15,645 nt of DNA from Clostridium sp. CAG:508 (GTDB lineage Bacteria; Bacillota; Clostridia; TANB77; CAG-508). The position numbers were made by a program, and so were the translations under genes. The DNA is taken from contig FR889082.1 in assembly GCA_000435755.1 (NCBI GenBank), positions 1-15,645 on the forward strand. The letters run 5' to 3'. Each line of letters opens with the position of its first letter. Position 1 is the stretch's first letter. A model generated the notes under the pieces. It ran no database searches and was not told the origin of the DNA. It saw only the letters and a list, made by a program, of their open reading frames with translations. Below are positions 6,880 through 14,691 of this stretch, piece after piece.

Positions 6880-8259
6880 TTATTCAGTCTTTTTCTTTCT
6901 TCTACCTTTTTTAAGTTTTTCCAAAGCTTCTTTCTTTTCTTCTCCTTTTTCTTCATAACCAGGTTTTCCTAAAAGACTAAACATATTTTTTTTATACTTT
7001 TCAACTCCTGGTTGATTAAATGGATTAACTCCTAGTAGTTTACCCGACATTGCACATGCAAGTTCAAAGAAATATATCAAATGTCCTAATGTATATTCAT
7101 TTAAGTTGTCCATAGTTAGTATTATGTTTGGAACTTCACCTTCAATATGAGCTTCTATTGTTCCTTCCATAGCTTTTCTATTTATTTCATCTAGACCTTT
7201 TCCTGTTAAATAATTTAATTCATCTAAGTTCTCTTCATCTTGATTTATAAATACATTTGAATCAGCTTCTTTTATATTAATTACAGTCTCAAATAGATTT
7301 CTTCTACCTTCTTGTATGTATTGTCCTAGAGAATGTAAATCTGTTGTAAATTCTGCACCTGTTGGATATATTCCTTTTAAATCTTTTCCTTCGCTTTCTC
7401 CAAAAAGTTGTTTCCACCACTCTGTTATATAGTGTAGTTTAGGTTCATAACTTACAAGTATCTCTATGTTCTTTTCATTTTTGTACAATATATTTCTTAC
7501 AACAGCATATTTATAGCAGTCATTGTATTTTAAGCTTTTGTCTAAATATTTTTCTTGTGCAATTCTTGCTCCGTCTAATAATTTATCTATATTTATCCCT
7601 GCTGTTGCTATTGGTAATAGTCCTACAGCTGTCAATACAGAATATCTGCCTCCAATATTGTTTGGAATAACAAATGTAGTATAGCCTTCTTCCTCTGCTA
7701 TCTGTTTTAATGCTCCTTTTTCCCTATCTGTTGTAATATAAATTCGTTTTTTTGCTTCTTCTAGTCCATACTTGTTTTCTAGTAATTCTCTAAAAATTCT
7801 AAATGCAATTGCTGGTTCTGTTGTAGTTCCTGATTTTGATATTACATTTACAGATAAATCTCTATTTCCAATCAAATCAATTAAATCATTTAAATAGTTA
7901 GGGTTTAAATTATTACCTGCATATAATATTTGAGGAGTTTTTCTTTGTTCTTTTGATAGTAAGTTATAGAATGTAGATGTTAGTGCTTCAATTACAGCTC
8001 TTGCTCCTAAATAAGAACCACCAATTCCTATTACAACAAGTATTTCAGAATCTTTTTGTATTTTTTTTGCACACTTTTTTATTTTTTCAACTTCTTTTTT
8101 ATCATAATCAGTTGGTAAATCTAACCAACCTAAAAATTCATTTTCATCTTTTGATTTCTCATGTAGTTCATTATGAATATTCTCCACTTGATTAGAATAT
8201 TTCATAATATCTTCTTGTTTTATATTACTATAACTTAAATCTAATTTTACATTTTTCAT
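6880..8259 (-). CDS. pgi: Glucose-6-phosphate isomerase
   Basis: Cytoplasmic glycolytic and gluconeogenic enzyme interconverting glucose 6-phosphate and fructose 6-phosphate. At 459 residues it is the short bacterial type common in Firmicutes. Visible motifs are GIGGSYLGARAV (78-89), the sugar-phosphate loop SKSGTTTEP (141-149), GGRYSVLTAVGLLP (203-216), and the catalytic Glu in GESEGKD (E288). H309 in DLHSLGQY and K421 in the C-terminal PGVEKYKK complete the active site. The extreme C-terminus carries a basic tail (KKGRRKKKTE) beyond the usual core, which may be a non-conserved extension. ATG 8259 follows a GAGGAG ribosome binding site. The gene lies 78 bp after the HD/CYTH gene, with its own promoter in the gap. 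Confidence 0.96.
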   Translation of the reverse strand: MKNVKLDLSYSNIKQEDIMKYSNQVENIHNELHEKSKDENEFLGWLDLPTDYDKKEVEKIKKCAKKIQKDSEILVVIGIGGSYLGARAVIEALTSTFYNLLSKEQRKTPQILYAGNNLNPNYLNDLIDLIGNRDLSVNVISKSGTTTEPAIAFRIFRELLENKYGLEEAKKRIYITTDREKGALKQIAEEEGYTTFVIPNNIGGRYSVLTAVGLLPIATAGINIDKLLDGARIAQEKYLDKSLKYNDCYKYAVVRNILYKNEKNIEILVSYEPKLHYITEWWKQLFGESEGKDLKGIYPTGAEFTTDLHSLGQYIQEGRRNLFETVINIKEADSNVFINQDEENLDELNYLTGKGLDEINRKAMEGTIEAHIEGEVPNIILTMDNLNEYTLGHLIYFFELACAMSGKLLGVNPFNQPGVEKYKKNMFSLLGKPGYEEKGEEKKEALEKLKKGRRKKKTE

Positions 8260-8291
8260 CTATTCTTTTCTCCTCTTTTGTATTTATTATT

Positions 8292-8320
8292 ATTTTATAT
8301 TAAGTATTCGTTTTATTCAA
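8292..8320 (-). promoter_or_regulatory. Candidate sigma-A promoter of pgi
   Basis: -35 TTGAAT (8315-8320), 17-bp spacer and -10 TAAAAT (8292-8297) on the minus strand lie in the gap between the HD/CYTH gene and pgi. I found no clear terminator for the upstream gene in this gap, so read-through is also possible. Confidence 0.5.
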
Positions 8321-8337
8321 TAGAATTTTCAACTTTT

Positions 8338-10404
8338 TTATCTTTCTTCGTCGCCTATTGGTTTTGAAGTTTTCTGTTTTAGTTGATCTTCCATTCCAAT
8401 TCTATATATGTCACTATTTGATGCCATTTTATCAAGACCTTTAAAGCCCTGTTCTAATACTTTTTTTACAGCTAATATTCCTAATCTACCTGTAATTTGA
8501 TTTTCTCTTGGTCTAATTTCTATTGTACATAATTCACCAGTTTTTCCTGAAATACAATTAGTATATGAGCCTAAATTTAATGACACATCAATTTCTTGTC
8601 CATTCACTAAAACAGTTATCAATCTTCTCATATTATTAACTTTTAGTACTTCTTTTAAATCTTTTGAAATATTATTTCTATCCAGAAATTCGTCATAATC
8701 TTTTATATCTGTTGAGTCACCTATTTCCTCTGATTTGTTCTTTGTAACATAAGAATCTTGTACATCATCTGTTCTTGTTTTATATGTAATTCTTTTTCTT
8801 TTATATTCTTGACTTTCTTTAGCTTTATAAAATTTATTACCTTCTCTAATTCTAAGCGAAGCACCTTTTTTTAACAAATCAAATTTCTTTGTATCATAAT
8901 ATGTATCTGTCGAAAAATACTGTACACTATCTTTTTGTTCATAATGTTCTGTTAATATTTGACTTATTCCTTTAAACGGTGCAGGTTGTGTTATATTTAA
9001 ATCAATTGCCTCTTTGTCCAAAAGTGGAATTATATATTTTCTTTCAAACTCCTGTACTGGTTTTGCTTGACTCTCTACAACTTCTTTAATTGCTTCTCCA
9101 TATTTTTCTTCAAATTCATTTTTTTCCATTCCTAGCTCCAGTCTAAGTAGTTCTGGATTAATTGCCATAGTAGTCTTCACGCTTGGTTCCAAACTAATTG
9201 CATGTTGTAGTTCTTCAAACTTTTTGATTCCAGCTTTAGTAATTACATTATTACTTCCAAACTTTGTTTTTTTATATGGTTTAATAGTTTTAGTAGTTTT
9301 AAATATACACTTTGAGTTCTTTGGAAATCCTATAACAACTCTACCTAGTAATTTTCTTATATAATCTTCATCTTTTTCTGATGGCAAAATATGATAATCT
9401 TTTTTTGCATTTTGCTTATAATCGCATAAGTATCTAAGTTTATCATTTTGAGTTGATTCTTTTATTTTTTCTAAAGCTGAATTGAATGGAGTATTTGTTA
9501 ATTGCATATATTCTTGATTTGTTAAACTCATTCTTTTCTGTGTTAAAAATTTTCTTATTGCTTCTGGAACATCTTGAGGTACCTCATCCGGATGTTGTCT
9601 CAGTTCATCAATTAGTTGTTCAAATAAATAGTTTCCAACAGAGTCCATATCGCAATAGTATATATTCATATAGTTTCGTACTCTTTCAAATATATTTGAC
9701 TCTTGCAAGTACATTTTATCTTCTGGAATAGCTAATAGTACTTCATCTCCTATTAAAACACATTCAAGACTTTTTATAAGTTCTTCATAGTTTGTAAAAG
9801 TTCCTAAACCTGTATATGTAGATTCTCTCATTAAATAATCCATTCTATCAATATCATTATTGTGTGATATTAACGCCGCAAGTACACCTTTTAGTGAAAT
9901 GGTATTATCTTCATTTATTTGTAAGGTTTCTTTTATTTCCCCTTTACCATAAATTACTTCCATAAATTCTACTAATTGTTCAATAAAATCATGTCCATAT
10001 TTTTGTTCTATAATTTGATGTATTTTTGTATTCGGATCTCTTATTATATCAATACCTCTTGCCTCGTGTGAAAGCCCAGTTACTTTTTCAAGAAGATGTG
10101 AATTCACTCCATGTCCAATATCATGAAGTAAAGCAGCAAGTTTTGCCATATCTTTTTCATTTTTATTAAAATATACTCCCTGTTTGCCTAATTTTCTTTC
10201 TAATTCATTTAGTGTTCTGCTCATCAAGTAATATACACCTATACTATGTTCATATCTAGTTTCTTGCTCTAATGCAGGATATTCTAAACTAGCCATTGAT
10301 GTTTGAGTTATATCAGCAAGTCTTTTAAATTCATCACAATTTACGATTTCTTCATAAATTCCATTTAATTCAATATTTCCATAGATTATATCTTTTACTA
10401 TCAT
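8338..10404 (-). CDS. HD-domain (SAMHD1/dGTPase-like) phosphohydrolase fused to a C-terminal CYTH triphosphatase-like domain
   Basis: The N-terminal half (about 1-200) is an HD phosphohydrolase of the SAMHD1/YwfO kind. It has R50-YEHS with metal ligand H53, H94-D95 in LLHDIGH, and the HNNDIDRMDYLM segment with third ligand D186 and Y190. These parallel SAMHD1 R164/H167, H206-D207, D311 and Y315, residues used to bind and cut dNTPs into nucleoside plus tripolyphosphate. A mostly helical linker (about 200-445) follows. From about 450 there is a CYTH-like tunnel-metalloenzyme domain: EFERK (452-456, the E-x-E-x-K signature), YYDTKKFDLLKKGASLRIR (502-520), YKTR near 541, RRLITV near 593, and TIEIRPR (627-633). 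CYTH enzymes often hydrolyse inorganic tripolyphosphate. The substrate is unknown. GGAGAAAAGTA precedes ATG 10404. The domain calls are good; the coupled function is inference. Confidence 0.8.
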   Translation of the reverse strand: MIVKDIIYGNIELNGIYEEIVNCDEFKRLADITQTSMASLEYPALEQETRYEHSIGVYYLMSRTLNELERKLGKQGVYFNKNEKDMAKLAALLHDIGHGVNSHLLEKVTGLSHEARGIDIIRDPNTKIHQIIEQKYGHDFIEQLVEFMEVIYGKGEIKETLQINEDNTISLKGVLAALISHNNDIDRMDYLMRESTYTGLGTFTNYEELIKSLECVLIGDEVLLAIPEDKMYLQESNIFERVRNYMNIYYCDMDSVGNYLFEQLIDELRQHPDEVPQDVPEAIRKFLTQKRMSLTNQEYMQLTNTPFNSALEKIKESTQNDKLRYLCDYKQNAKKDYHILPSEKDEDYIRKLLGRVVIGFPKNSKCIFKTTKTIKPYKKTKFGSNNVITKAGIKKFEELQHAISLEPSVKTTMAINPELLRLELGMEKNEFEEKYGEAIKEVVESQAKPVQEFERKYIIPLLDKEAIDLNITQPAPFKGISQILTEHYEQKDSVQYFSTDTYYDTKKFDLLKKGASLRIREGNKFYKAKESQEYKRKRITYKTRTDDVQDSYVTKNKSEEIGDSTDIKDYDEFLDRNNISKDLKEVLKVNNMRRLITVLVNGQEIDVSLNLGSYTNCISGKTGELCTIEIRPRENQITGRLGILAVKKVLEQGFKGLDKMASNSDIYRIGMEDQLKQKTSKPIGDEER

Positions 10405-10460
10405 TACTTTTCTCCATAAATCACTTTCAATATTGCCTTCTTTAGTAACTTTAGGTCTAA

Positions 10461-10489
10461 ATTATATCATATATTTATTTATTTTTTAA
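10461..10489 (-). promoter_or_regulatory. Extended -10 promoter of the HD/CYTH gene
   Basis: TGATATAAT (extended -10; -10 hexamer at 10461-10466) with a weak -35 TTAAAA (10484-10489) at 17 bp, on the minus strand about 57 nt upstream of the start codon. Confidence 0.5.
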
Positions 10490-10507
10490 GTTTTTTTTGA
10501 AAATATC

Positions 10508-10536
10508 TAGACTTTTTTCTTTTATTTGTGTATTAT
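10508..10536 (+). promoter_or_regulatory. Candidate promoter of the first exported-protein gene
   Basis: -35-like TAGACT (10508-10513), 17 bp, -10 TATTAT (10531-10536). Both boxes match only partly. A small hairpin (ATAAC-ATTC-GTTAT) lies between this and the ribosome binding site, of unknown role. Confidence 0.3.
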
Positions 10537-10589
10537 TATATAGTACAAAATGAAAAAAGATAACATTCGTTATTTTTAGGAGGTTTATT

Positions 10590-10985
10590 ATGAATAAAAA
10601 AATTTTTAAGATATCTTTTATATTAATACTTGCTTTTGCTTTTTGTGGTTCTTATGTGTATGCAACTAATATCGACTTAAATTTACCCGGAATCACTTCA
10701 GAAAATAATGAGCAAATGACCAATAACGTTGAAACAGTAAACAACGAACAAACAGCAAATAATGTAGAAAATTCAATTGAAAATACAAGTAATACAGTTA
10801 ATAATGTCGTTGATAATAGTATTACAACTCCTTCTACTCCAGCCGAGACTTTGCAACCAAGTGGAGTATCAACCAGTGCTGAAACTGAATTAGGAATTAC
10901 AAATATTATAAATATTTTGTTAATTACAGTTGGTGTTATTTTAATATTACTCGCAATTGCAATTTTAATAAGATTAAGAGGATAA
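10590..10985 (+). CDS. Small exported protein with C-terminal membrane anchor, Asn-rich (unknown family)
   Basis: I do not recognise a family. The 131-residue protein starts with a signal peptide: MNKK, a hydrophobic core at about 5-20, and a plausible signal peptidase site VYA at 23-25. A polar Asn/Thr/Glu-rich segment (26-102) follows. It contains a tandem 12-residue repeat, NNEQMTNNVETV then NNEQTANNVENS (39-62), and a Pro/Ser/Thr stretch near 79-95. One strong transmembrane helix (about 106-127) ends in the basic RLRG, so the body should face outside with the tail in the cytoplasm. No LPXTG sorting signal is seen. The start ATG 10590 follows TAGGAGGTTTATT. Its own terminator follows. The next gene encodes a protein of the same architecture. 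Confidence 0.75.
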   Translation: MNKKIFKISFILILAFAFCGSYVYATNIDLNLPGITSENNEQMTNNVETVNNEQTANNVENSIENTSNTVNNVVDNSITTPSTPAETLQPSGVSTSAETELGITNIINILLITVGVILILLAIAILIRLRG

Positions 10986-10988
10986 TTC

Positions 10989-11013
10989 AAAAGTGGTTTT
11001 TTAAACCACTTTT
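10989..11013 (+). terminator. Intrinsic terminator after the first exported-protein gene
   Basis: An 11-bp stem (AAAAGTGGTTT with AAACCACTTTT) and 3-nt loop followed by a T-tract, starting 3 nt past the stop codon. It separates the two exported-protein genes into different units. Confidence 0.85.
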
Positions 11014-11114
11014 TTTCTTTCCATTATTTATTAGAATATTTTATATCAAATTATAAATACTAATATTGAGCAATTTTTTGAGCTTAATTTTTTTAAAAAG
11101 GAGGTTCTCATCAT

Positions 11115-11549
11115 ATGAAAAATAAATTTTTTATAGTTGCTACTTTATTAGCTATTTTGTCTCTTTTTGCTGTATCTTATACATTTGCTACCACTAATGC
11201 TGTAAATGATGTTAGAAATGTTGTTGGTGGAGCTGAAAACGTTATAGAAGATGCTGGAAAAGGTATTGTTAATGGCGTTAAAGATGGGATGAATACAGTT
11301 AAAAATGGTGCAAAAGATGTTGGAAATGATGTAAAAAATGGAATGAATGATATGGGTAGAACTACTAATAATTACACTGCTACAAGAACTGCAACTACAA
11401 CAGATAACGGATTATTAGGAAATGTATCTAATACTGTTTGGAGCTGGTTAATTATTGCTATAGTTGCCATTGTAATAGTTGCTTTAGTTCTTTTCTATGC
11501 AAATCAAAATAAAAATACAACAACATATCATAATGATGATAACGAATAA
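11115..11549 (+). CDS. Small exported protein with amphipathic repeats and C-terminal membrane anchor (unknown family)
   Basis: No family recognised. The 144-residue protein has a signal peptide with a hydrophobic core at 5-20 and likely cleavage after TFA (23-25). The extracytoplasmic part (26-108) has a stretch of Asn/Gly/Lys/Asp-rich imperfect repeats, GKGIVNGVKDGMNTVKNGAK then DVGNDVKNGMNDMG, with aliphatic residues at regular spacing like LEA or apolipoprotein-type amphipathic helices. A Thr-rich linker follows. A single transmembrane helix spans about 109-128, and a polar, acidic-ended cytoplasmic tail (YANQNKN to DDNE) closes the protein. AAAGGAGG precedes ATG 11115. It shares signal peptide, polar ectodomain and C-terminal helix layout with the gene just upstream, suggesting an old duplication or a common envelope role; this is inference. 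Confidence 0.75.
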   Translation: MKNKFFIVATLLAILSLFAVSYTFATTNAVNDVRNVVGGAENVIEDAGKGIVNGVKDGMNTVKNGAKDVGNDVKNGMNDMGRTTNNYTATRTATTTDNGLLGNVSNTVWSWLIIAIVAIVIVALVLFYANQNKNTTTYHNDDNE

Positions 11550-11555
11550 GTAAAT

Positions 11556-11600
11556 TTATAACATGTATGCCTTCCTTTTTCTTGACATACATGTTATAAT
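11556..11600 (+). promoter_or_regulatory. Perfect 14-bp inverted repeat overlapping an extended -10 promoter before smpB
   Basis: TTATAACATGTATG (11556-11569) and CATACATGTTATAA (11586-11599) form a perfect 14-bp inverted repeat with a 16-bp spacer. The right arm contains TGTTATAAT, an extended -10 (TATAAT at 11595-11600), placed about 32 nt before the smpB start. The hairpin could also help end the upstream gene, but no U-tract follows it. The promoter reading is likely; an operator role is inference. Confidence 0.5.
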
Positions 11601-11631
11601 ATTTATTACATAAAAATAAGGAGTTATACAT

Positions 11632-12084
11632 ATGTCAAAAAAAATAATTGCTACAAATCCTGTGGCAAAACACAATTATGAAATAATAGATACTTTAGAG
11701 GCTGGTCTTGTACTTTCTGGCACAGAGATAAAGTCTATTCGTAATGGAAAAGTCAACTTAAAAGATAGCTACGCTGGTATAAAAAGTGGCGAAGCTTATT
11801 TATATAGTATGCATATAAGTCCTTATGAACATGGCAATATTTTTAATAAGAACCCTTTAAGAGATAGAAAACTGCTTTTAAATAGACGTGAGATTTTTAA
11901 ATTAGTTGGTTTAATAAAGCAAAAAGGATATTCTCTTGTTCCTATTAGTTTATATTTTTCTGGTAACTTTGTAAAAGTTGAGCTAGGTATAGGAAAAGGT
12001 AAAAAATTATATGACAAACGTGAAGATATTGCAAAAAAGGAAGCGGCTCTTCGTGTTCGTAAACAATTTGGTAAAATATTATAA
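11632..12084 (+). CDS. smpB: SsrA-binding protein SmpB
   Basis: SmpB binds tmRNA and delivers it to stalled ribosomes for trans-translation. The 150-residue protein has the standard oligonucleotide-binding barrel: NYEIIDTLEAGLVLSGTEIK, then SIRNGKVNLKDSYAGIKSGE, and SPYEHGNIFNKNPLRDRKLL. The GKKLYDKREDIAKKEAALRV element leads into the basic C-terminal tail that enters the mRNA channel. AAGGAG precedes ATG 11632. It is the first gene of a close three-gene group: the kinase-like gene starts 16 bp after its stop. The tmRNA gene (ssrA), often nearby, was not found in this window. Confidence 0.96.
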   Translation: MSKKIIATNPVAKHNYEIIDTLEAGLVLSGTEIKSIRNGKVNLKDSYAGIKSGEAYLYSMHISPYEHGNIFNKNPLRDRKLLLNRREIFKLVGLIKQKGYSLVPISLYFSGNFVKVELGIGKGKKLYDKREDIAKKEAALRVRKQFGKIL

Positions 12085-12100
12085 AAAGGATGGATAAATA

Positions 12101-12658
12101 ATGTTACTAGCACTCTCTGGCGTCACAGGAATAGGCAAATCGTATTTTAAAGAAAAACTAGTTGAAGAATTAAATTTCCATAAGGTAAGCACTATTAGAA
12201 CAAGACCTATTAGAGTTGGTGAAAAAAATGGTGTTGATGGAATTTTTATAACAGATAATGAATTAGATATGTTAAAATCACAAGATAAAATCATATATGA
12301 TTTCAAAGTATTTGGTGGTAGATATGCATATTTAAAAGATGAGATTTTCTCTAATGATAATATGGTTTTTGAAATGCATTACACAATGATTGATGACTGG
12401 AAAAAAATCAAACCTGATATAAAAACTATATATATTCTCCCTACCGATTTGGAGGTTCCTAAGCAAAAAGCCAGACAAAGAAATTTGTCTAAAGAAAAAG
12501 AAATTGAAAGAATTAAAGAAATTGATGAGCAATATAATAAATTTATGAATGATAAGGATTTCCAAGGTAAATTTGATTATATTTTATATAATAATTATGA
12601 TAGTGAATCTGAAAAGCAGATTTTAGATTTAGTTAAAAATTTAATAGTAAATGAATAA
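12101..12658 (+). CDS. Guanylate-kinase-like P-loop protein, diverged
   Basis: The 185-residue protein follows the guanylate kinase plan. It has a Walker A GVTGIGKS (7-14), a TRPIRVGEKNGVDGIFIT segment (34-51) matching the GMP-binding region TRP-R-GE-GVDY-F, a GGRYAYLK segment (72-79) where the family has YGT, and a charged lid (RQRNLSKEKEIERIKE, 125-140). GMK normally converts GMP plus ATP to GDP plus ADP. Several GMP-contacting positions differ: the Tyr of GVDY is Gly, YGT is YAY, and the usual acidic IDvqG segment is FEMHYTM. It may therefore act on another small nucleotide or have lost activity. It starts 16 bp after smpB and ends 11 bp before the next gene, with no terminator between, so the three are probably cotranscribed. 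The essential gmk is likely elsewhere. Confidence 0.75.
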   Translation: MLLALSGVTGIGKSYFKEKLVEELNFHKVSTIRTRPIRVGEKNGVDGIFITDNELDMLKSQDKIIYDFKVFGGRYAYLKDEIFSNDNMVFEMHYTMIDDWKKIKPDIKTIYILPTDLEVPKQKARQRNLSKEKEIERIKEIDEQYNKFMNDKDFQGKFDYILYNNYDSESEKQILDLVKNLIVNE

Positions 12659-12669
12659 ATGGAGGTTTT

Positions 12670-13500
12670 ATGAATAATACATATTTTGAACTGAGTGATG
12701 ACTTTGAAAATATAATAAAAAATACTTTAAATGATAAACAAATAATTAGTATAAAGCAAAACCCAACTGGTTGGACAAATATTGTTTATGAGGTTGAAAC
12801 AAACGAAGGCAACTTTTTCTTTAGGTTTCCTAGAGATGAGTTTTGGTCTAGAACTATTGTAAAAGACTATGAATTTGCTAAATATATATATGGTAAAACT
12901 AACTTTGATACTGTAAAATTAGAGTTATTTTATGACAATGATAGACCATTTAGTGTTCATAAAAAAATATCTGGAATTCCGCTTGCAGAAGTTATGAATG
13001 ATCTAAGTTCCGATGAGGTTAAGACTATTTCTGATGAAATAGCTAAATTTATGTATCAACTACATTGTTTAGATTTTAAAGAATCTAAAATTTTTAGTAT
13101 AAATAATATTGGTTTAAATTTAACTGACTTTTTAGATGAATTGTTAAACGTTCATGTTGATAAAAATGATATGAATTTCTGGATTCCAACAGCTATTCAT
13201 TCTGATGATATTTGTTTAGTTCATGGTGACCTTAATTCTAGCAATGTGTTATTAGATGAAAACCGCCATGTGGCTGCTATAATCGACTTTGGTTTTGGTG
13301 GTTTTGGGAATAAATATAATGATATTGGAAGAATTATTGGAAGATGCCCTACTTCTTTCAAAAACGAAATAATCAATAGTTATGAACAATATTCTAATTC
13401 AAAGCTAGACTCTAAACTATTAGATACAAATATAAATACTTGGACTGATATTGATAATAGTTACATAAATTATATGAGAACAATTGGAATTTACAAATAA
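12670..13500 (+). CDS. APH/choline-kinase-like small-molecule phosphotransferase
   Basis: The 276-residue protein is a protein-kinase-fold phosphotransferase of the APH (aminoglycoside phosphotransferase/choline kinase/LicA) superfamily. The N-lobe is at about 25-105 (TNIVYEVETNEGNFFFRFPRDEF). The catalytic loop is HGDLNSSN (185-192, base D187, metal ligand N192) and the metal-binding DFG is at 206-208 within AIIDFGFGGFGNKYNDIGRI. Catalytic residues are intact, so it is likely an active kinase using ATP or GTP. The substrate cannot be told from sequence: drugs, sugars, choline and amino acids are all used in this superfamily, and resistance should not be assumed. GGAGG before ATG 12670 and an 11-bp gap from the kinase-like gene argue for cotranscription, with a strong hairpin ending the unit. 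Confidence 0.85.
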   Translation: MNNTYFELSDDFENIIKNTLNDKQIISIKQNPTGWTNIVYEVETNEGNFFFRFPRDEFWSRTIVKDYEFAKYIYGKTNFDTVKLELFYDNDRPFSVHKKISGIPLAEVMNDLSSDEVKTISDEIAKFMYQLHCLDFKESKIFSINNIGLNLTDFLDELLNVHVDKNDMNFWIPTAIHSDDICLVHGDLNSSNVLLDENRHVAAIIDFGFGGFGNKYNDIGRIIGRCPTSFKNEIINSYEQYSNSKLDSKLLDTNINTWTDIDNSYINYMRTIGIYK

Positions 13501-13509
13501 ATACATTAG

Positions 13510-13541
13510 AAAGCGACCTTTCAAATATGAAAGGTCGCTTT
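13510..13541 (+). terminator. Strong hairpin terminator, shared by convergent units
   Basis: A perfect 14-bp stem (13510-13523 with 13528-13541) closes an AATA loop and is followed by a short T run. It lies 9 bp after the phosphotransferase gene and 13 bp before the end of the opposing beta-CASP gene. The T-tract is short on both sides, but the stem is GC-rich for this genome. Confidence 0.8.
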
Positions 13542-13554
13542 TAGGATTAGGGAT

Positions 13555-14673
13555 TTACTCGAATTTAGTAGACATGGTTTTTATAAAACCATATGGGCCA
13601 ACTCTGTACAGATATTCTCTGTTCAAAATTCCTACATTCTTCGAATTTACCTCTTGAAGAATTCTTTTTGCAAATTCCTCTTTTACAGAGGTTTCTCCAT
13701 GGTTTATAAGGATAAGTTTAATATCCTCAAATTGTTGTAAGAACTCAATCATTTCGTCAGCTTTCGCATGTGCAGAAAATTCAGTAGTGTATTCTACTCT
13801 TGCCTTTTTGATTGCAACCATACCACCTATTGTAACAACGTCTCCATCTTGTGCCATTTTAAGCCTAGAGCCTAAAGTTCCATCTGTGGTAAAACCAGTA
13901 AATTGAATAAGGCTTTTCTTATCCTTTATATACCTGATTATATACTGAGGAGCTGGACCATAGGTTCCCATTCCCGAGGTTGTTACAATAATTTTGCTTT
14001 CTTCTGATTCCAAAATTTCCGTTCTATTCTCTTTGTTAACAAAACAAAGATTTTGAGGTAAAAAATTCACAGCTTCCGGTTTTATTTCCAATTCTTCCTT
14101 TGAAAATAAAGCCGTATACCTCAAACCTAAAGTTCCATCTGCAAAAATCGGGATATCAGTACTTAGCTTTCCTTCATCTTGCATGGTTTTAAGTTTGTAT
14201 AGGATTTCTTGGAACCTTCCAAGTGAAAATGCCATGTTGACAACTGTACCTCCACTCCTGATACATTTAAGGACATTTTCTTCGAAGCATTCGGTTACTT
14301 CGTCAGAATTTGTTGTACCATATGTGGACTCTTGAATTATTGTTAACGGTAGCCTTTTCACTGCCTTACGCAATTTTGGAATATTGAAGAAAATATTTTT
14401 ATTGTTGTAATCTCCTGTAAACAAAAGATTAATGTTTGGATATCCTTTATACCGGACTTGAATGAGTATAAGAGCGGCACCTATAAGATGTCCATTCTTA
14501 AACATCGTGAGCCTGATGTTTGGATTGATATCCACGCTTTTGGTAAAATCTGTTGCTGATACATGTCTTAATGTTTCTGCAACATCCGACTCCGAATACA
14601 ATTGCTTGGTGTTATTACGCTTTGCCACATCCTTTAGTACTTTATACGAGTCTGCTAATGCTAATGGTAACAA
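13555..14673 (-). pseudogene. Beta-CASP metallo-beta-lactamase RNase-like gene, 5'-truncated
   Basis: The 372-residue frame is the larger part of a beta-CASP (CPSF/YSH1-type RNA-processing) MBL protein. Later MBL motifs are present: NGHLIGAA (H62) and FTGDY (D88). So are the beta-CASP parts: ESTYG (E115), SGMGTYGPA (233-241), FTGFTTDGTLG, FSAHA (H302) and INHGE (H325). Missing is the N-terminal region with the metal-binding HxHxDH motif, needed for catalysis. The frame is cut upstream by TAA at 14692-14694, which is the stop of the DUF1540-like gene. Only a TTG at 14673, with no ribosome binding site, could start it, although homologous-looking residues (KIALAIL) continue to 14691. GC is higher than neighbours: two 60-base hand counts gave about 37%, against about 25% in the phosphotransferase gene. 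This suggests transferred DNA that lost its 5' end. Translation cannot be excluded, but a nuclease is unlikely. Confidence 0.65.
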
Positions 14674-14691
14674 GATAGCTAAAGCAATTTT

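Noticed and set aside
11556..11599. The 14-bp inverted repeat as a standard intrinsic terminator
   Set aside because: The 16-nt loop is large and no U-tract follows the stem in the plus direction, so I list it as regulatory with termination only a possibility.
11582..11600. TTGACA and TATAAT as a -35/-10 pair before smpB
   Set aside because: The hexamers are only 7 bp apart, far too close; the TATAAT is better explained as an extended -10.
12670..13500. Aminoglycoside resistance gene
   Set aside because: The fold motifs are only superfamily-level; nothing in the sequence identifies a drug substrate.
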